In this document: one piece after another, positions 40,455 through 50,400 of the stretch
How positions within the stretch are numbered: the first letter of the stretch is position 1
Layout of the letters: each line of letters starts with the position of its first letter
Origin: Flavobacteriales bacterium
Lineage (GTDB): Bacteria > Bacteroidota > Bacteroidia > Flavobacteriales_F > PHOS-HE28
Assembly (NCBI GenBank): GCA_016710685.1
Contig: JADJVC010000001.1
Location: forward strand, 62,001 to 126,000
Direction of reading: 5' to 3'
Length of the DNA stretch: 64,000 nt
Program-made: the position numbers and the translations under genes
Notes under the pieces: model-generated
What the model was told of the DNA's origin: nothing
The model's database searches: none
Seen by the model: the letters and a program-made list of their open reading frames with translations, nothing else

Positions 40455-41216
40455 ATGCACCGAATTGAATCGCTCCCCGTCGACCATGACCGGCGAAGGC
40501 TGCTAACGGCCCTGCTTCCGCCCGCCATGGCGGTGGCGCTGATGTGGATCGTGCTGGGATTCGACCTCGTGTACCATCTCGGTCTTTCCCGGTTCGGCAT
40601 TCTGCCGCGCACGTTGGAGGGCTTGCGCGGCATCCTATTCGCACCGTTCCTGCACGGCGGCGTGGACCATTTGCTCAGCAATAGCATGCCTTTGCTTGTG
40701 TTGGGCTGGTTTACCGTGTACTTCTATCCGAAGGCCAGCGGCAAGGTGGTCCTTGTGAGCTGGTTGGCCACCGGGCTTTGGGTGTGGGTGTTTGGCCGCG
40801 ACAGCCACCACATCGGTGCCAGCGGCGTGGTGTACGCCTTGGCAGGCTTCGTGTTTTTCAGCGGCTTGTTCCGCAGGCGCATCGCTTTGATGGCCGTTTC
40901 GTTGATCGTTGTATTCCTCTACGGAAGTATGTGGTGGGGCATACTGCCCATCCAGCCGGGAGTGAGTTGGGAAAGTCACCTCTTCGGCGGCATAGTGGGC
41001 AGCATCATGGCCTGGTTCTACCGGAAAGTGCCGCCGGCACACGTGCCGCCACCACGCGTATATGACGACGAGGAAGAAGAGGACGGTGAAGTTGAACTAG
41101 CCGCATTCAATGATCCGGGAGACGAGCAACCTCTAACACCGGACCTGGGCCCTCAGGAGCGACCTGATCCCATGTATGATCCTTCGCGGACGAGCAGCAC
41201 TTATCCTTGGGAGTGA
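40455..41216 (+). CDS. Rhomboid family intramembrane serine protease
   Basis: 253 residues with about six membrane helices. The catalytic serine is in HHIGASGVVYALAGF (G-x-S-G) and the catalytic histidine in SWESHLFGGIVGS; LLSNSMPLLVLG holds the usual N-terminal His/Asn region (HGGVDHLLSN). It cleaves membrane helices within the inner membrane. The last ~55 residues are a very acidic, proline-rich cytosolic tail (DDEEEEDGEVE). Divergent from the cytochrome gene with a 77-base gap. Confidence 0.9.
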   Translation: MHRIESLPVDHDRRRLLTALLPPAMAVALMWIVLGFDLVYHLGLSRFGILPRTLEGLRGILFAPFLHGGVDHLLSNSMPLLVLGWFTVYFYPKASGKVVLVSWLATGLWVWVFGRDSHHIGASGVVYALAGFVFFSGLFRRRIALMAVSLIVVFLYGSMWWGILPIQPGVSWESHLFGGIVGSIMAWFYRKVPPAHVPPPRVYDDEEEEDGEVELAAFNDPGDEQPLTPDLGPQERPDPMYDPSRTSSTYPWE

Positions 41217-41388
41217 GCAGGAAATTGCGGTTGGCGGTAGTAGGATGTCGGCAGTAATAGCACTGACCGGTGCATCGGTGCTCGATACTTCTTACTCACA
41301 ACTGCGAACGAGAATCACTTACCGGATCAATGTTTAACATTAAATATCTATTTTGGCATTGAATTGGTCAACAAATACCCGACAGCAG

Positions 41389-44300
41389 ATGCAACTCCAT
41401 AACCCCCTGAAGCGTTTCGCATTTTGTCTATTGCTCATTGCCCCGCTGCATGGACTCTTCGCCCAAGGCTGTACCAACAGCATTAAAAACCCCAATGGCT
41501 TTACCACGCCGGACACGTTGGGAAACGTGAAGGTCATCTCGAACTGCTCCTACACGAACGAGTATTCCGCAGTGGGGCCGAGTATTGCCGGACGGAGCTA
41601 TAGATTCACGCTGAGCGGAAGCAGCGCGTACATTACCGTGCATGAGGGCACATCAGACGGGCCCATTATCGCGTATGGCCCTTCTCCAGTCACAGCGACG
41701 GCCACAGTGTCGGACTTTCTGTTCGCTCATTGGACATGGGATTCAGAATGCACCTTTGTAGTGGGTTGCAAAACCTCCAAGGTAAAATTGCTGCTGGACT
41801 GCACCCCGCCGGCGGCCACGGTAACTGTAGAGGACAGTTGCAGCATCAACGCATTCTTTCTTAGTGTGAACATTTCGGACTACGGCGATGGCACCGGCTC
41901 GGATATCATACATACCGTGGACAACGGAACACCGGACACCCTGTTTGCCGCGCCGCTCGGCGTTTCTTTAATTGGTCCTTTCCCCCTGGGCAATCGGTGG
42001 ATGTTACCGTAACGCACAGCAGCAACCCCTTGTGCAATGCCCAATTCAACGAAAACCACTCGAACGAGTGCCCCGAGCCCATCAGTTGCGGCGAGCCAAC
42101 GCTAGTGGACAGCTATTGCTTCGGCCTCCATGACTACCATGAATGGCGTTGGCAGAACACCGACCCCGGCGGCACCGTGGCCTTGTTGTTCAATTCCGGC
42201 ACGCTCTACGCGCCTGGATCCACCCAGCTTACCATTTATGACGGGAACGACAATACCGGAGCGATCTTGTTCCAAAACCAAGTAGCAATGGACCTGTCCG
42301 ACACGCTAATTCAAACCACGGGTCCGAACATGTACATGGAGTTGGACGCGTTGCCCAACTATTTCGGCAGCTGTCAAGATGGTCTTTATGTCCCGTGGAA
42401 CTGGACCGTGGGCTGCCTTGATTGTATTCCTGCAACTGCGAAGTATGAAGTGGTCACCGACTGTAACGCACAGACGTTCCAAGTGGACGTGCACCTCACC
42501 GACTTGGGAAGCCAGGCCCTGGTGCAATTGACCAATGATGCCGGTGCGCCCATGTTAACGGCCACCACACCGGGCACCTACACGGTGGGGCCGTTCCCGA
42601 ATGACGCACCAGTAATTATTTCCATTCCGAACAACATCAATAGCCTGTGCAGCACGCATTCACCGGTGCTCACCAATCCGCTTTGCCCCACCTATATTCC
42701 GTGCGGTGCTCCCCCGGTGGACATGGCCTATTGCTACCACAACTTCGACGAGCACTCCTGGCATTGGCAGTCCAGCGACGAAATGAGTTCCTTATCCATC
42801 GCCTTTTCGGCAGGCACGATTCAAAGTGCGATATGGGACAGCTTGTTCATTTATAACGCTGCGGATGATTCGGATCCGAGTACGCTGCTGTACATGCACA
42901 CCATGATAAGCCAAGAGGATCTGGCCGGCTTACAATTTACTGCCGGTAGTGGCCATATGTTCATGAAGGTCATCTCTGATTGGATCGGTAGCTGTGACCA
43001 AGGAAGTGAGACCGAATGGGCCTGGCAGGTCGCCTGCTTGGATTGCATCCAACCGCAGGCTGACTTCACGGTAAACACCGATTGCGACGCACAGCAGTTT
43101 ACCGTGGACGTGCATGTGGGCGTGCTGGGTACCGACAGCACGTTGGACATCACCAACGATTATGATCCACTAATGGTCACCACGGCCACGGACACCGGCG
43201 TATACACCATCGGGCCATTCCCGATCACCACTGAGGTTGTATTCACGTTGGTGAATGATTTCAACAGCCTTTGCAACTTGGTTTCCGATGTGGTCACCAA
43301 TCCGCTTTGCCCCAGTTTTATCAATTGTGGCGAGCCAGCACTCAACCTGAGCTACTGCTATGGCAACTATGATCTCCATACTTGGCATTGGCAGAACACC
43401 ATTCCCACCGGTTCCCTTACGGTGAACTTTCTTTCAGGAACAATAGGCGCACCAGGTACTTTCGGTGATAATCTGAAAATTTACGATGGGGTTGACAACA
43501 CCGCACCGTTACTGGCCCAAAACTCGTCCCCACTGAACCTCGCCGGGGTTACAGTTCAATCCACCGGCCCGGACATGTACATGGAGTTGAATTCCTTGAA
43601 CAGTCAAGTCCTGAGTTGCGCCGATGGACAAAATGCCCCATGGGATTGGACCGTGGGCTGTAATGATTGTGCGCCGGCCACGGCAACTTTTGCCGTATTG
43701 CTGGAATGCGATTCCAACAGGTACTATGTGGATGTCGACATCACAGCAATGGGTAGTGCTCCGGTACTCGAGATCATCAACGACAATGGCGCGCCACCTG
43801 TCAACGCCAACAGCACCGGTACCTATTCCGTGGGGCCGTTCGACAATGGCACCAATACCGTGGTGACTGTACAGAATAATTTGAACCACGTGTGCAATTT
43901 GCTGTCGGCAGTGCTAACGGACGCGCTCTGCCCGGACACCTTGGAATGTGAAGATGCTCCGGTTACAGAGACCTACTGCTATACAAACCACGACGATCAC
44001 ACATGGCATTGGTATTGCGCGTGCGGCAATAACCTGCTATTGGATTTTTCCGCAGGAACCATCGAGAGCTACTCATACGATCCTTTTTGGATTTACGATG
44101 GGCCGGACAATAACGCGCCAGTATTGTATCACAACTTCGGCGGTACGGACGATATTGACCTGTCCACCTTGTCGTTCCTATCCACGGGAAGCGACCTATA
44201 CATGGAAATGTCATCCGATTATGTCGCGAGCTGCGAAGACGGACTACAGGATGAATGGGTATGGACGGTGGGCTGCGATGGTACCACCGTGGTCAATGAA

Positions 44301-44558
44301 GGTGGAGCAGTGGATTTCGTGATGTACCCCAACCCGGCAACAAACGAACTCTACTTACGCCTACCCGGCGATACAAATGGAACTACGGAGATCAAGATCC
44401 TGGATGCGGCTGGCCGGATAGTCCTTCTGGACAAATTCACTGCCAAAGGAGCGAACCTGAACACCTTCGACTTACATGGCTTGCAAAATGGGACCTACAG
44501 TGTGATAGTAACCGCCTCGAACTGGGTGAAAGCCCAGCGTTTGCAGGTAATCCATTGA
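41389..44558 (+). pseudogene. Large T9SS-secreted protein with repeated CUB-like modules, split by a frameshift
   Basis: Start ATG 41389 opens a signal peptide (FAFCLLLIAPLHGLFAQ). The first frame stops at 42012; the second runs from about 41997 to 44558. One base lost near 41990-41998 (aatcggtgg) reconnects GPFPLGN with VDVTVTHSSNPLCN. The whole protein, about 1056 residues, has four similar blocks beginning CGEP/CGAP/CGEP/CEDA and containing YC(F/Y)...H.W.WQ, an IYDG segment, STGPDMYMEL-like strands and WTVGC, which is CUB-like, alternating with ~100-residue beta-sandwich linkers (TNDAG...TYTVGPFP...NSLCN). It ends in a T9SS type A domain (MYPNPATNEL to RLQVIH). Likely a cell-surface or released adhesin or binding protein; no enzymatic domain seen. 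Confidence 0.82.
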
Positions 44559-44769
44559 GTGGCGGACGAACCGTCCGTTCGACCACTCCGAAGCAGCGTC
44601 AAATTGGAATGCTGCTGAAAATATAGTGTAGCAGTCGGTAGCAGCAGTTGTAAGCAGTATCGGGAGTTTCCGGTACCCGATACCCTGTACCAGAATCACC
44701 AATCAACAATCCGCATTTCTCCGCGCCTCTGCGCCTCAGCGTCAAAAAAAACTCAGCGCCTCTTTGGCT

Positions 44770-47691
44770 TCACTCGCACTCGATCAAAACCTCATCCGTG
44801 AAAATGAACGAAGCATCACCCTTTCCAGGATGCCACGCCGGACAAGGCCCCGGATTCTTAGCGATCACCTTGATGTAACGGGCGTGCTTGTCGAGCAATT
44901 CCGTCATCATCTCCATCCTTTGGGAGCCGCCGGAATCACGGGGCACGGTGTTTTCAACCGTTGCGCTGCTCCATGTGCGGCCGTTGGTACTCCACGCGAA
45001 CTGCACGCTTTCCGGGTACCAGATCCACGACCAAGCATCCTGCAGCACGCTAAGGCCTAAGCGCTTGATCACCTTCACGCTGCCGAGGTCCATGGTGGCC
45101 ACAACATCCTCGCCCAAGTAGCCCTGCCAGCCGCCGGTGCGCCAATCCTGCGCGCCGCGCACGCCATCGATCAAAGCGATCTCGCCAGCAGCTGCGTATT
45201 GAGTACTCCATTTGCTCTCCACGGTCATGGTGCGCGCCGGGTCCAGCCATGCGTAATGCGCCGTGATGACGGGACTTTTGTTGACCCCGTTCACCGTGAT
45301 GGCTTTCAAGGTCGTAGTCGTGTCAATGGTGAAAGGCTCCCAGTAAATGATGCTGTTTGGCGTAGGCTGGCTGCCATCCACCGTGTAGAAAATGCTGTCG
45401 CTGGGCCGCAAGGTGCTCAAGCTGATCGCCATCGGGCCGGTGAATCCTTCCGAAGGTGCCGTGATCACTGGAGAATTCGGGGGATACTTGCGGTCGTTGT
45501 CGCTCAATACTTGCATGGTCGGTCGCAGCATCGGGTGCACAGGCCGGTCGCTCGGGCGCCATTCGCTGGTGAGGTCCAACTTCAAGTCCATCCCTTTCAT
45601 CAAGGTGGAATAGGAGATTTCCTCTATCAGCCCTTTTAATTCGTTCAGTTCGGTGGAGCCGATATACCGCGCGCCGTCCTGGCCGCCGAAGCACCGCACA
45701 TTCACCTCGTTCCCGTTGGACAAGTGGATGCGGTACGCGTGGAACAATGGCGCGTGCAGCTCGAAGCGCGGGTCGCCGGGCGCGATCTGGTAAAGGCCCA
45801 GTGCGCCTATCACGTACCAAGCGCTCATTTGGCCGCAATCCTCGTTGCCGCTCAGCCCGTCGGGGTCGTCGTGGTAGAGTTCGTTCAGGATGCGGTCAAC
45901 CATCCGCTGCGCCTTGTCCGGCCGGCCCACCTGGTCGTACATCCAGGCCATGGCGTGGCTGGGTTCGTTACCGTGCGCGTATTGTCCGATCAAGCCCGTG
46001 ATGTCGCTCTGGTCGCGGCCATGCGTTTGGTCTTTCGCGCTGAAGAGTTCGTCCAAACGCTGTTCAACACCGCCTTTGCCCGCATTTTTCAAAGCACGGT
46101 CCAAGCCTGCCACGTCCTGTGGAACGAAAGTGCTGTACTGCCAAGCATTGGCTTCGGTGTAATCGAAGTTCACCTCGAAGGGATCGAACGGGCCTTTGAA
46201 ACCGCCGTTATAGCGGGCTTGGAAAAAGCCCGATGCCGGATTGAAAACGTTGCGCCAATTGCTGGCACGATCGAAGAACACGGTGGCCACGCTGTCCTTG
46301 CCCATGGCCTTCGCCATCTTCGCGATGCACCAGTCGTCATAGGCGTATTCCAGCGTGCGGCTCACGCTTTCGCTCTGGTCTTCGCTGCTGATGTAGCCCT
46401 TTGCGCGCAAGGCGTTCAGGCCGGGTTCATCGCGGTCCGCGCTCGCCGTCATGGCCTTCAGCGCCAGCTCCGCATCGAAGCCGCGAATGCCTTTCAAATA
46501 TGCGTCGGCGATCACGCTCACACTGTGGTAGCCGATCATGCAATCCGTTTCATTCCCCCAGAGCTCCCACACCGGCAAACGGCCCGTCTGCGTATAGATA
46601 TCGAGGAAGGTTTTGATGAAGTCCACCGTGCGGTCCGGTTCCAGAATGGTGAACAGCGGATGCTCGGCGCGGAAGGTGTCCCACAGGCTGAAAACGGTGT
46701 AAACATCGTGGTCCGCCGTATGCACTTTGCCGTCGTTGCCACGGTATTTGCGGTCCACGTCATTGAAGAGGTAGGGGACGAGCAAGCTGTGGTAGAGCGC
46801 CGTGTAGAAAATGCGTTGTTGCTCGCGCGTGCCACCTTGCACTTCAATGCGGCCCAGTTCCTTGTTCCATGCGGCTTCGGCGTTTTTTTTCACGGCATCA
46901 AAATCCCACCCACTTATTTCCGCTTCCAAATTCTTGCGCGCACCTTCTACGCTCACCGCGCTGATGCCCACTTTCACCAGTGTTTCCTTGCCATTGCCCA
47001 ATTGAAGAATGGCCTTGGTGCTGTCGGAATGGTCCTTCAACAACGTTACGTTTTCGCTGAACTGGATGCAGTAGAACAGCCGCTGGTCGCGGGCCCAGGA
47101 AGAACTGCTGCGCTCCCCGCAGATCTCTTGCGGACCGCTCTGCCGGATGGAACTCCGCGTCAGCCGGTCGCGGTGCCGAAGATCCAGCACAAAGGAGCGC
47201 TCCTGCGGATTCGTGAAGCGATAACGGTGCATGCCCGCACGGGCAGTGGCCGTGAGTTCCACGTCCACATCGGGGTCGTCCAAATGCACCTTGTAGTAGC
47301 CGGCATGCGCTTCTTCGCGCCGGTGCGAAAAGTGAGAACGGTACTCCTCCGGCTTCGTGGTAAGGCCGCCGCTCAACGGCATCAGCAGCACATCGCAAAG
47401 GTCCGAAACGCCGGTGCCGCTCAAGTGCGTGTGGCTGAATCCGTAGATCAGGCTGTCGCTGTAGTGATAGCCTCCGCAGCCGTCCCATTCCTGCGGATCG
47501 GTGCGCGTATCGGGGCTTAACTGCACCATGCCGAAGGGCACGCAAGCGCCGGGAAACGTATGCCCATGGCCGCCGGTGCCAACGAAGGGGTTCACTAGTT
47601 CGGTGGCGAAGTTCGTGGCCCATGTGGTGGTGTCCTGCGCGTGAAGGATCGCGGGGGAGAAGAGGAGCGCGATGAGTGTCCTTTTGAACAT
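44770..47691 (-). CDS. GH92 family alpha-mannosidase, secreted
   Basis: 973 residues. Signal peptide 1-18 (TLIALLFSPAILHAQ). GH92 domain from about residue 30: LVNPFVGTGGHGHTFPGACVPFGMVQLSPDT, GYHYSD, GFSHTHLSGTG, then the catalytic barrel with QQRIFYTALYHSLLVPY, YTVFSLWDTFRAEHPL, NEPSHAMAWMYD and GNEDCGQMSAWYV. GH92 enzymes are calcium-dependent exo-mannosidases of N-glycans and other mannosides. After about residue 740 comes a chitobiase-type C-terminal module (YTVDGSQPTPNS) and a discoidin/F5-8C-like carbohydrate-binding domain. It heads a minus-strand locus with a ROK kinase and sugar transporter upstream. A TATTTTCG box sits 4 bases before the ATG. Confidence 0.93.
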   Translation of the reverse strand: MFKRTLIALLFSPAILHAQDTTTWATNFATELVNPFVGTGGHGHTFPGACVPFGMVQLSPDTRTDPQEWDGCGGYHYSDSLIYGFSHTHLSGTGVSDLCDVLLMPLSGGLTTKPEEYRSHFSHRREEAHAGYYKVHLDDPDVDVELTATARAGMHRYRFTNPQERSFVLDLRHRDRLTRSSIRQSGPQEICGERSSSSWARDQRLFYCIQFSENVTLLKDHSDSTKAILQLGNGKETLVKVGISAVSVEGARKNLEAEISGWDFDAVKKNAEAAWNKELGRIEVQGGTREQQRIFYTALYHSLLVPYLFNDVDRKYRGNDGKVHTADHDVYTVFSLWDTFRAEHPLFTILEPDRTVDFIKTFLDIYTQTGRLPVWELWGNETDCMIGYHSVSVIADAYLKGIRGFDAELALKAMTASADRDEPGLNALRAKGYISSEDQSESVSRTLEYAYDDWCIAKMAKAMGKDSVATVFFDRASNWRNVFNPASGFFQARYNGGFKGPFDPFEVNFDYTEANAWQYSTFVPQDVAGLDRALKNAGKGGVEQRLDELFSAKDQTHGRDQSDITGLIGQYAHGNEPSHAMAWMYDQVGRPDKAQRMVDRILNELYHDDPDGLSGNEDCGQMSAWYVIGALGLYQIAPGDPRFELHAPLFHAYRIHLSNGNEVNVRCFGGQDGARYIGSTELNELKGLIEEISYSTLMKGMDLKLDLTSEWRPSDRPVHPMLRPTMQVLSDNDRKYPPNSPVITAPSEGFTGPMAISLSTLRPSDSIFYTVDGSQPTPNSIIYWEPFTIDTTTTLKAITVNGVNKSPVITAHYAWLDPARTMTVESKWSTQYAAAGEIALIDGVRGAQDWRTGGWQGYLGEDVVATMDLGSVKVIKRLGLSVLQDAWSWIWYPESVQFAWSTNGRTWSSATVENTVPRDSGGSQRMEMMTELLDKHARYIKVIAKNPGPCPAWHPGKGDASFIFTDEVLIECE

Positions 47692-47695
47692 TGGA

Positions 47696-47703
47696 CGAAA
47701 ATA
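47696..47703 (-). promoter_or_regulatory. Predicted -7 promoter box TATTTTCG
   Basis: On the minus strand TATTTTCG is followed by TCCA and the ATG at 47691. One mismatch to TAnnTTTG; predicts a leaderless GH92 message separate from the ROK gene. Confidence 0.5.
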
Positions 47704-47828
47704 CGGGTTGGGGGTTCACCGCCAAGACGCTAAGCACGCCAAGGGAACGCCAAGAAATGCAGCCGGTGAAATTTCAGAACGTTGCGGAGACGTTGCGTCC
47801 GTTGCGAGCGTTGCGGTTCAAATTCAAA

Positions 47829-48749
47829 TCAGATGGCGGTAAGCGCCGCAGCCCCAAGTATCGCCGAATCATCTTCCGGCAACGCCGATGTAACCAAGTC
47901 CACACGGCCGTGGTAGATGTTCAGCAGAAATTCGTTGAAGCGCTCCTGCAAGGGCACCATAAGCAAGTCACCGCTGCGCGCGATGCCACCGAAGAGCACG
48001 ATGCGTTCCGGCCCCGTGATCGCCACCGCGTTTGCTAAGCCCACGCCGAGCCAACGTGCTGCATGGCGGAAGGTCTGAAGTGCAGCCGTGTCGCCTTTTT
48101 CCGCGGCGCGTGCAATGCAAAGCACACCTTCCTCCTTCAATACATCGGGATCTCCATCAAGCTCCTTGTACGTTTCCCGAAGCCCGCGAATGCTCACATA
48201 CGCTTCCAAGCACCCTTTTCTTCCGCAGGTGCAATCGCGTCCGTCCATCACGATGGTGGTGTGCCCGAGCTCGCCGGCATTGCCGCTGCTGCCCAGCATC
48301 AATTTGCTGTCCACGATGAAGCCGCTTCCAATGCCCGTACCCAGCGTTACCACAAGCAGGTCGGTCATGCCCTTGCCCGCACCATAGCACCATTCACCCA
48401 ATGCTGCCGCATTTGCGTCGTTGCCTAACACACTGCGGATGCCGGTGCGTTCTTCAACCATACGCGCCAAGGGCACATCGTTCTTCCAAGGCAGGTTCGG
48501 TGCCTTTTCGATGATGCCGCTGAGCTGGTTGGCGTTGGGCGCACCGATGCCGATGCCTTGCAACTGGTTATTGGTGGAAGGTGACTGGTGATTGGAACTG
48601 AGCCGCAGCGCTTCATTGGCCAGCGCATCCGCGAATGCGAATTCATCCGCGTGGCCCGTGGTGGGGATGCGCGTAGTGGCCGTCACTTTACCGTTCTCCA
48701 CTAGGCCGATCTTGGTGGTGGTACCGCCGATGTCTATTCCGATGCGCAT
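47829..48749 (-). CDS. ROK family sugar kinase (glucokinase-like)
   Basis: 306 residues. ATP-site DIGGTTTKIGLVE at the N-terminus, GIGAPNANQL, VLGNDANAAALGEWCYGAGKG (catalytic Asp in GNDANA), VVTLGTGIGSGFIV, GELGHTTIVMDGRDCTCGRKGCLEAYVS with the ROK zinc signature H-x9-C-x-C-x4-C, and GPERIVLFGGIARSGD. It phosphorylates hexose in the cytosol; glucose, mannose or N-acetylmannosamine are all possible in this family. No DNA-binding domain, so it is a kinase and not a repressor. Placed between GH92 and the sugar transporter. Confidence 0.93.
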   Translation of the reverse strand: MRIGIDIGGTTTKIGLVENGKVTATTRIPTTGHADEFAFADALANEALRLSSNHQSPSTNNQLQGIGIGAPNANQLSGIIEKAPNLPWKNDVPLARMVEERTGIRSVLGNDANAAALGEWCYGAGKGMTDLLVVTLGTGIGSGFIVDSKLMLGSSGNAGELGHTTIVMDGRDCTCGRKGCLEAYVSIRGLRETYKELDGDPDVLKEEGVLCIARAAEKGDTAALQTFRHAARWLGVGLANAVAITGPERIVLFGGIARSGDLLMVPLQERFNEFLLNIYHGRVDLVTSALPEDDSAILGAAALTAI

Positions 48750-48779
48750 GGGTGAAGGTGGTGAACCGCAAATTGTTCT

Positions 48780-48847
48780 ACCACTAAGGACGCGAAGAAC
48801 GCTAAGAAAGAGTTAACCGCAGAGGGCGCGGAGAGCGCGGAGAAAAC
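48780..48847. repeat. Dispersed cgcnaag / accgcagagg repeat arms
   Basis: ccactaaggacgcgaagaacgctaag (48781-48806) resembles 47718-47755 (ccgccaagacgctaagcacgccaag) and 5079-5099 (accgcaaagtacgcaaaggacgcgaag). It is followed by accgcagagggcgcggag and gcgcggag (48816-48843), the family seen at 18616-18720. No gene in this 155-bp gap. Confidence 0.6.
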
Positions 48848-48904
48848 AACAAGAAAATCGAGTGTGCCCAGCATTATCATCAATAATCATAACAATCATC
48901 AGTA

Positions 48905-50314
48905 TCAGCGTTCCATACCCAACGCCTTTCTACTTCCCGCAAAGCCGAACCAAGCCAAGTACACATAGCACAGCAGCGGCAACACAAAACTGATGTGCAT
49001 CGCCGCGTCGCCCATGCTTTGCGACTGCAGGCCATCGATCAACAAGCCTTGGGCCAACGGGATCAATGCGCCGCCCAAGATCATCATTACCAACAGTGAG
49101 CTGCCTTGGCCGGTATCGCCTTTCAAGCCATCTATCGACAACGTGAAAATGTTGCTCCACAAAATGGAATTGAACAAGCCGATGGCCAAGATCGCCCATA
49201 GCGCCACCGCACCGCCCGTGGACATGGTGATGAGCAACAGCGCACCCGCTGCACAAGCAAAAATGCCGGTAACTCTGCCCGGCTTTCGCCCAGCGAAAAT
49301 GAAGACGGCCATGTTCGCCGCGATCAAGACCGCCAATGGCCATAGGTGCTGTAAATTCAGTCCACCGCTTAGCCGGTTCACCAACCAAAGCAACGCGAAC
49401 ATCGCCGCGCCAACCAAGGCCAACATGCCATAACGCTGGATGCCGCTGAACCGGTCGCTTAGCGCCACCGCACCCAGGAAGCGGCCACACATGGCGCCGC
49501 CCCAATACAAGCTCAGGTAGTTTTTCGCGTCGCTGTGCGAAAGGCCAAGCACGCCTTTCATGCCTAAGAAGCCGATGATGAGGCTGCCGATGGCCACTTC
49601 AGCGCCCACGTAGCAAAAAATCGCGCCCATGCCATTGCGCAATTGGCGGTGCCGCAAAGCGTTCTGGCGGGCTTCCGTTGCTGCATGCGGCGGTTCGGGA
49701 AGCGCCGTGAAGTACACCCACACCGCCTGAAACACCAGCAATAAAGCGAAGAACGCATAGGGCCACCGCACCGCCGCATCGCCTTTGAACAGGTCGAAGA
49801 TGAGCGTGCCTCCGATCAAAGGTGCCAGCGTGGTGCCCAGTGAATTGAAGCCCTGAGCGAGGTTCAGGCGACTACTGGCACCTTCGGCCGTGCCGATGAT
49901 GGCGACAAATGGGTTGGCGGCGATCTGCAACAGCGTAAAGCCCAAGCCCAGCACGAAAAGCGCGGCGAGATAGAGCCCGTAAATGTGGACATATGTGGCC
50001 GGGACGAAGAGCGCACTGCCAACGGCACTCAACAGCAGGCCCGAGATAAGTGCCCGTTTGTAGCCGATCTGCTGGATGGGGTCGCCATTCCTGCTGGAGT
50101 AAAGATAGTAGCCGAGCGAACCCAGGAAATACGCGCCGAAAAAGCAGAACTGCACCAGCATGCTCTGCCACCAGCCCAAGGTGAATACCGCCTTCAGGTG
50201 CGGTATCAGTATGTCGTTCATCACCGTCATGAACCCCCACATGAAGAAGAGCGTGGTGAGCACCGCCATGGGTTTGGCGATGGAGGGGGAGGGCGAACTG
50301 TTATGGTAAGACAT
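48905..50314 (-). CDS. Sugar:proton symporter, FucP-type MFS transporter
   Basis: 469 residues, 12 membrane helices. The N-terminus PMAVLTTLFFMWGFMTVMNDILIPHLKAVFTLGWWQSMLVQFCFFGAYFL is the signature of the fucose/glucose-galactose MFS group, and ANPFVAIIGTAEGASSRLNLAQGFNSLGTTLAPLIGGTLI matches the conserved fourth-fifth helix region. It imports a hexose released outside, most likely mannose from GH92 action, for the ROK kinase. A TATCCTTG box 11 bases or so upstream of the start may be the promoter. Confidence 0.92.
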   Translation of the reverse strand: MSYHNSSPSPSIAKPMAVLTTLFFMWGFMTVMNDILIPHLKAVFTLGWWQSMLVQFCFFGAYFLGSLGYYLYSSRNGDPIQQIGYKRALISGLLLSAVGSALFVPATYVHIYGLYLAALFVLGLGFTLLQIAANPFVAIIGTAEGASSRLNLAQGFNSLGTTLAPLIGGTLIFDLFKGDAAVRWPYAFFALLLVFQAVWVYFTALPEPPHAATEARQNALRHRQLRNGMGAIFCYVGAEVAIGSLIIGFLGMKGVLGLSHSDAKNYLSLYWGGAMCGRFLGAVALSDRFSGIQRYGMLALVGAAMFALLWLVNRLSGGLNLQHLWPLAVLIAANMAVFIFAGRKPGRVTGIFACAAGALLLITMSTGGAVALWAILAIGLFNSILWSNIFTLSIDGLKGDTGQGSSLLVMMILGGALIPLAQGLLIDGLQSQSMGDAAMHISFVLPLLCYVYLAWFGFAGSRKALGMER

Positions 50315-50344
50315 GTTATCGGGGGGATGGCAAGGATAGTTCGT

Positions 50345-50377
50345 TTGGCGATTAGAAGGTCACGTGCCTAACTTTCG
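50345..50377 (+). promoter_or_regulatory. Predicted promoter TTTG-21-TAACTTTC
   Basis: TTTG (50345-50348) and TAACTTTC (50370-50377) are separated by 21 bases, a good -33/-7 pair with one mismatch in the -7 box. It lies 23 bases before the ATG at 50401. Confidence 0.6.
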
Positions 50378-50400
50378 GCCCAAATCCTAACCCAAACAAC

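Noticed and set aside
45724..47520. Long open frame (about 598 codons) on the plus strand opposite the GH92 gene
   Set aside because: It is the antisense of a well-supported gene, with His/Val/Ala-rich composition typical of GC-rich antisense frames and no domain.
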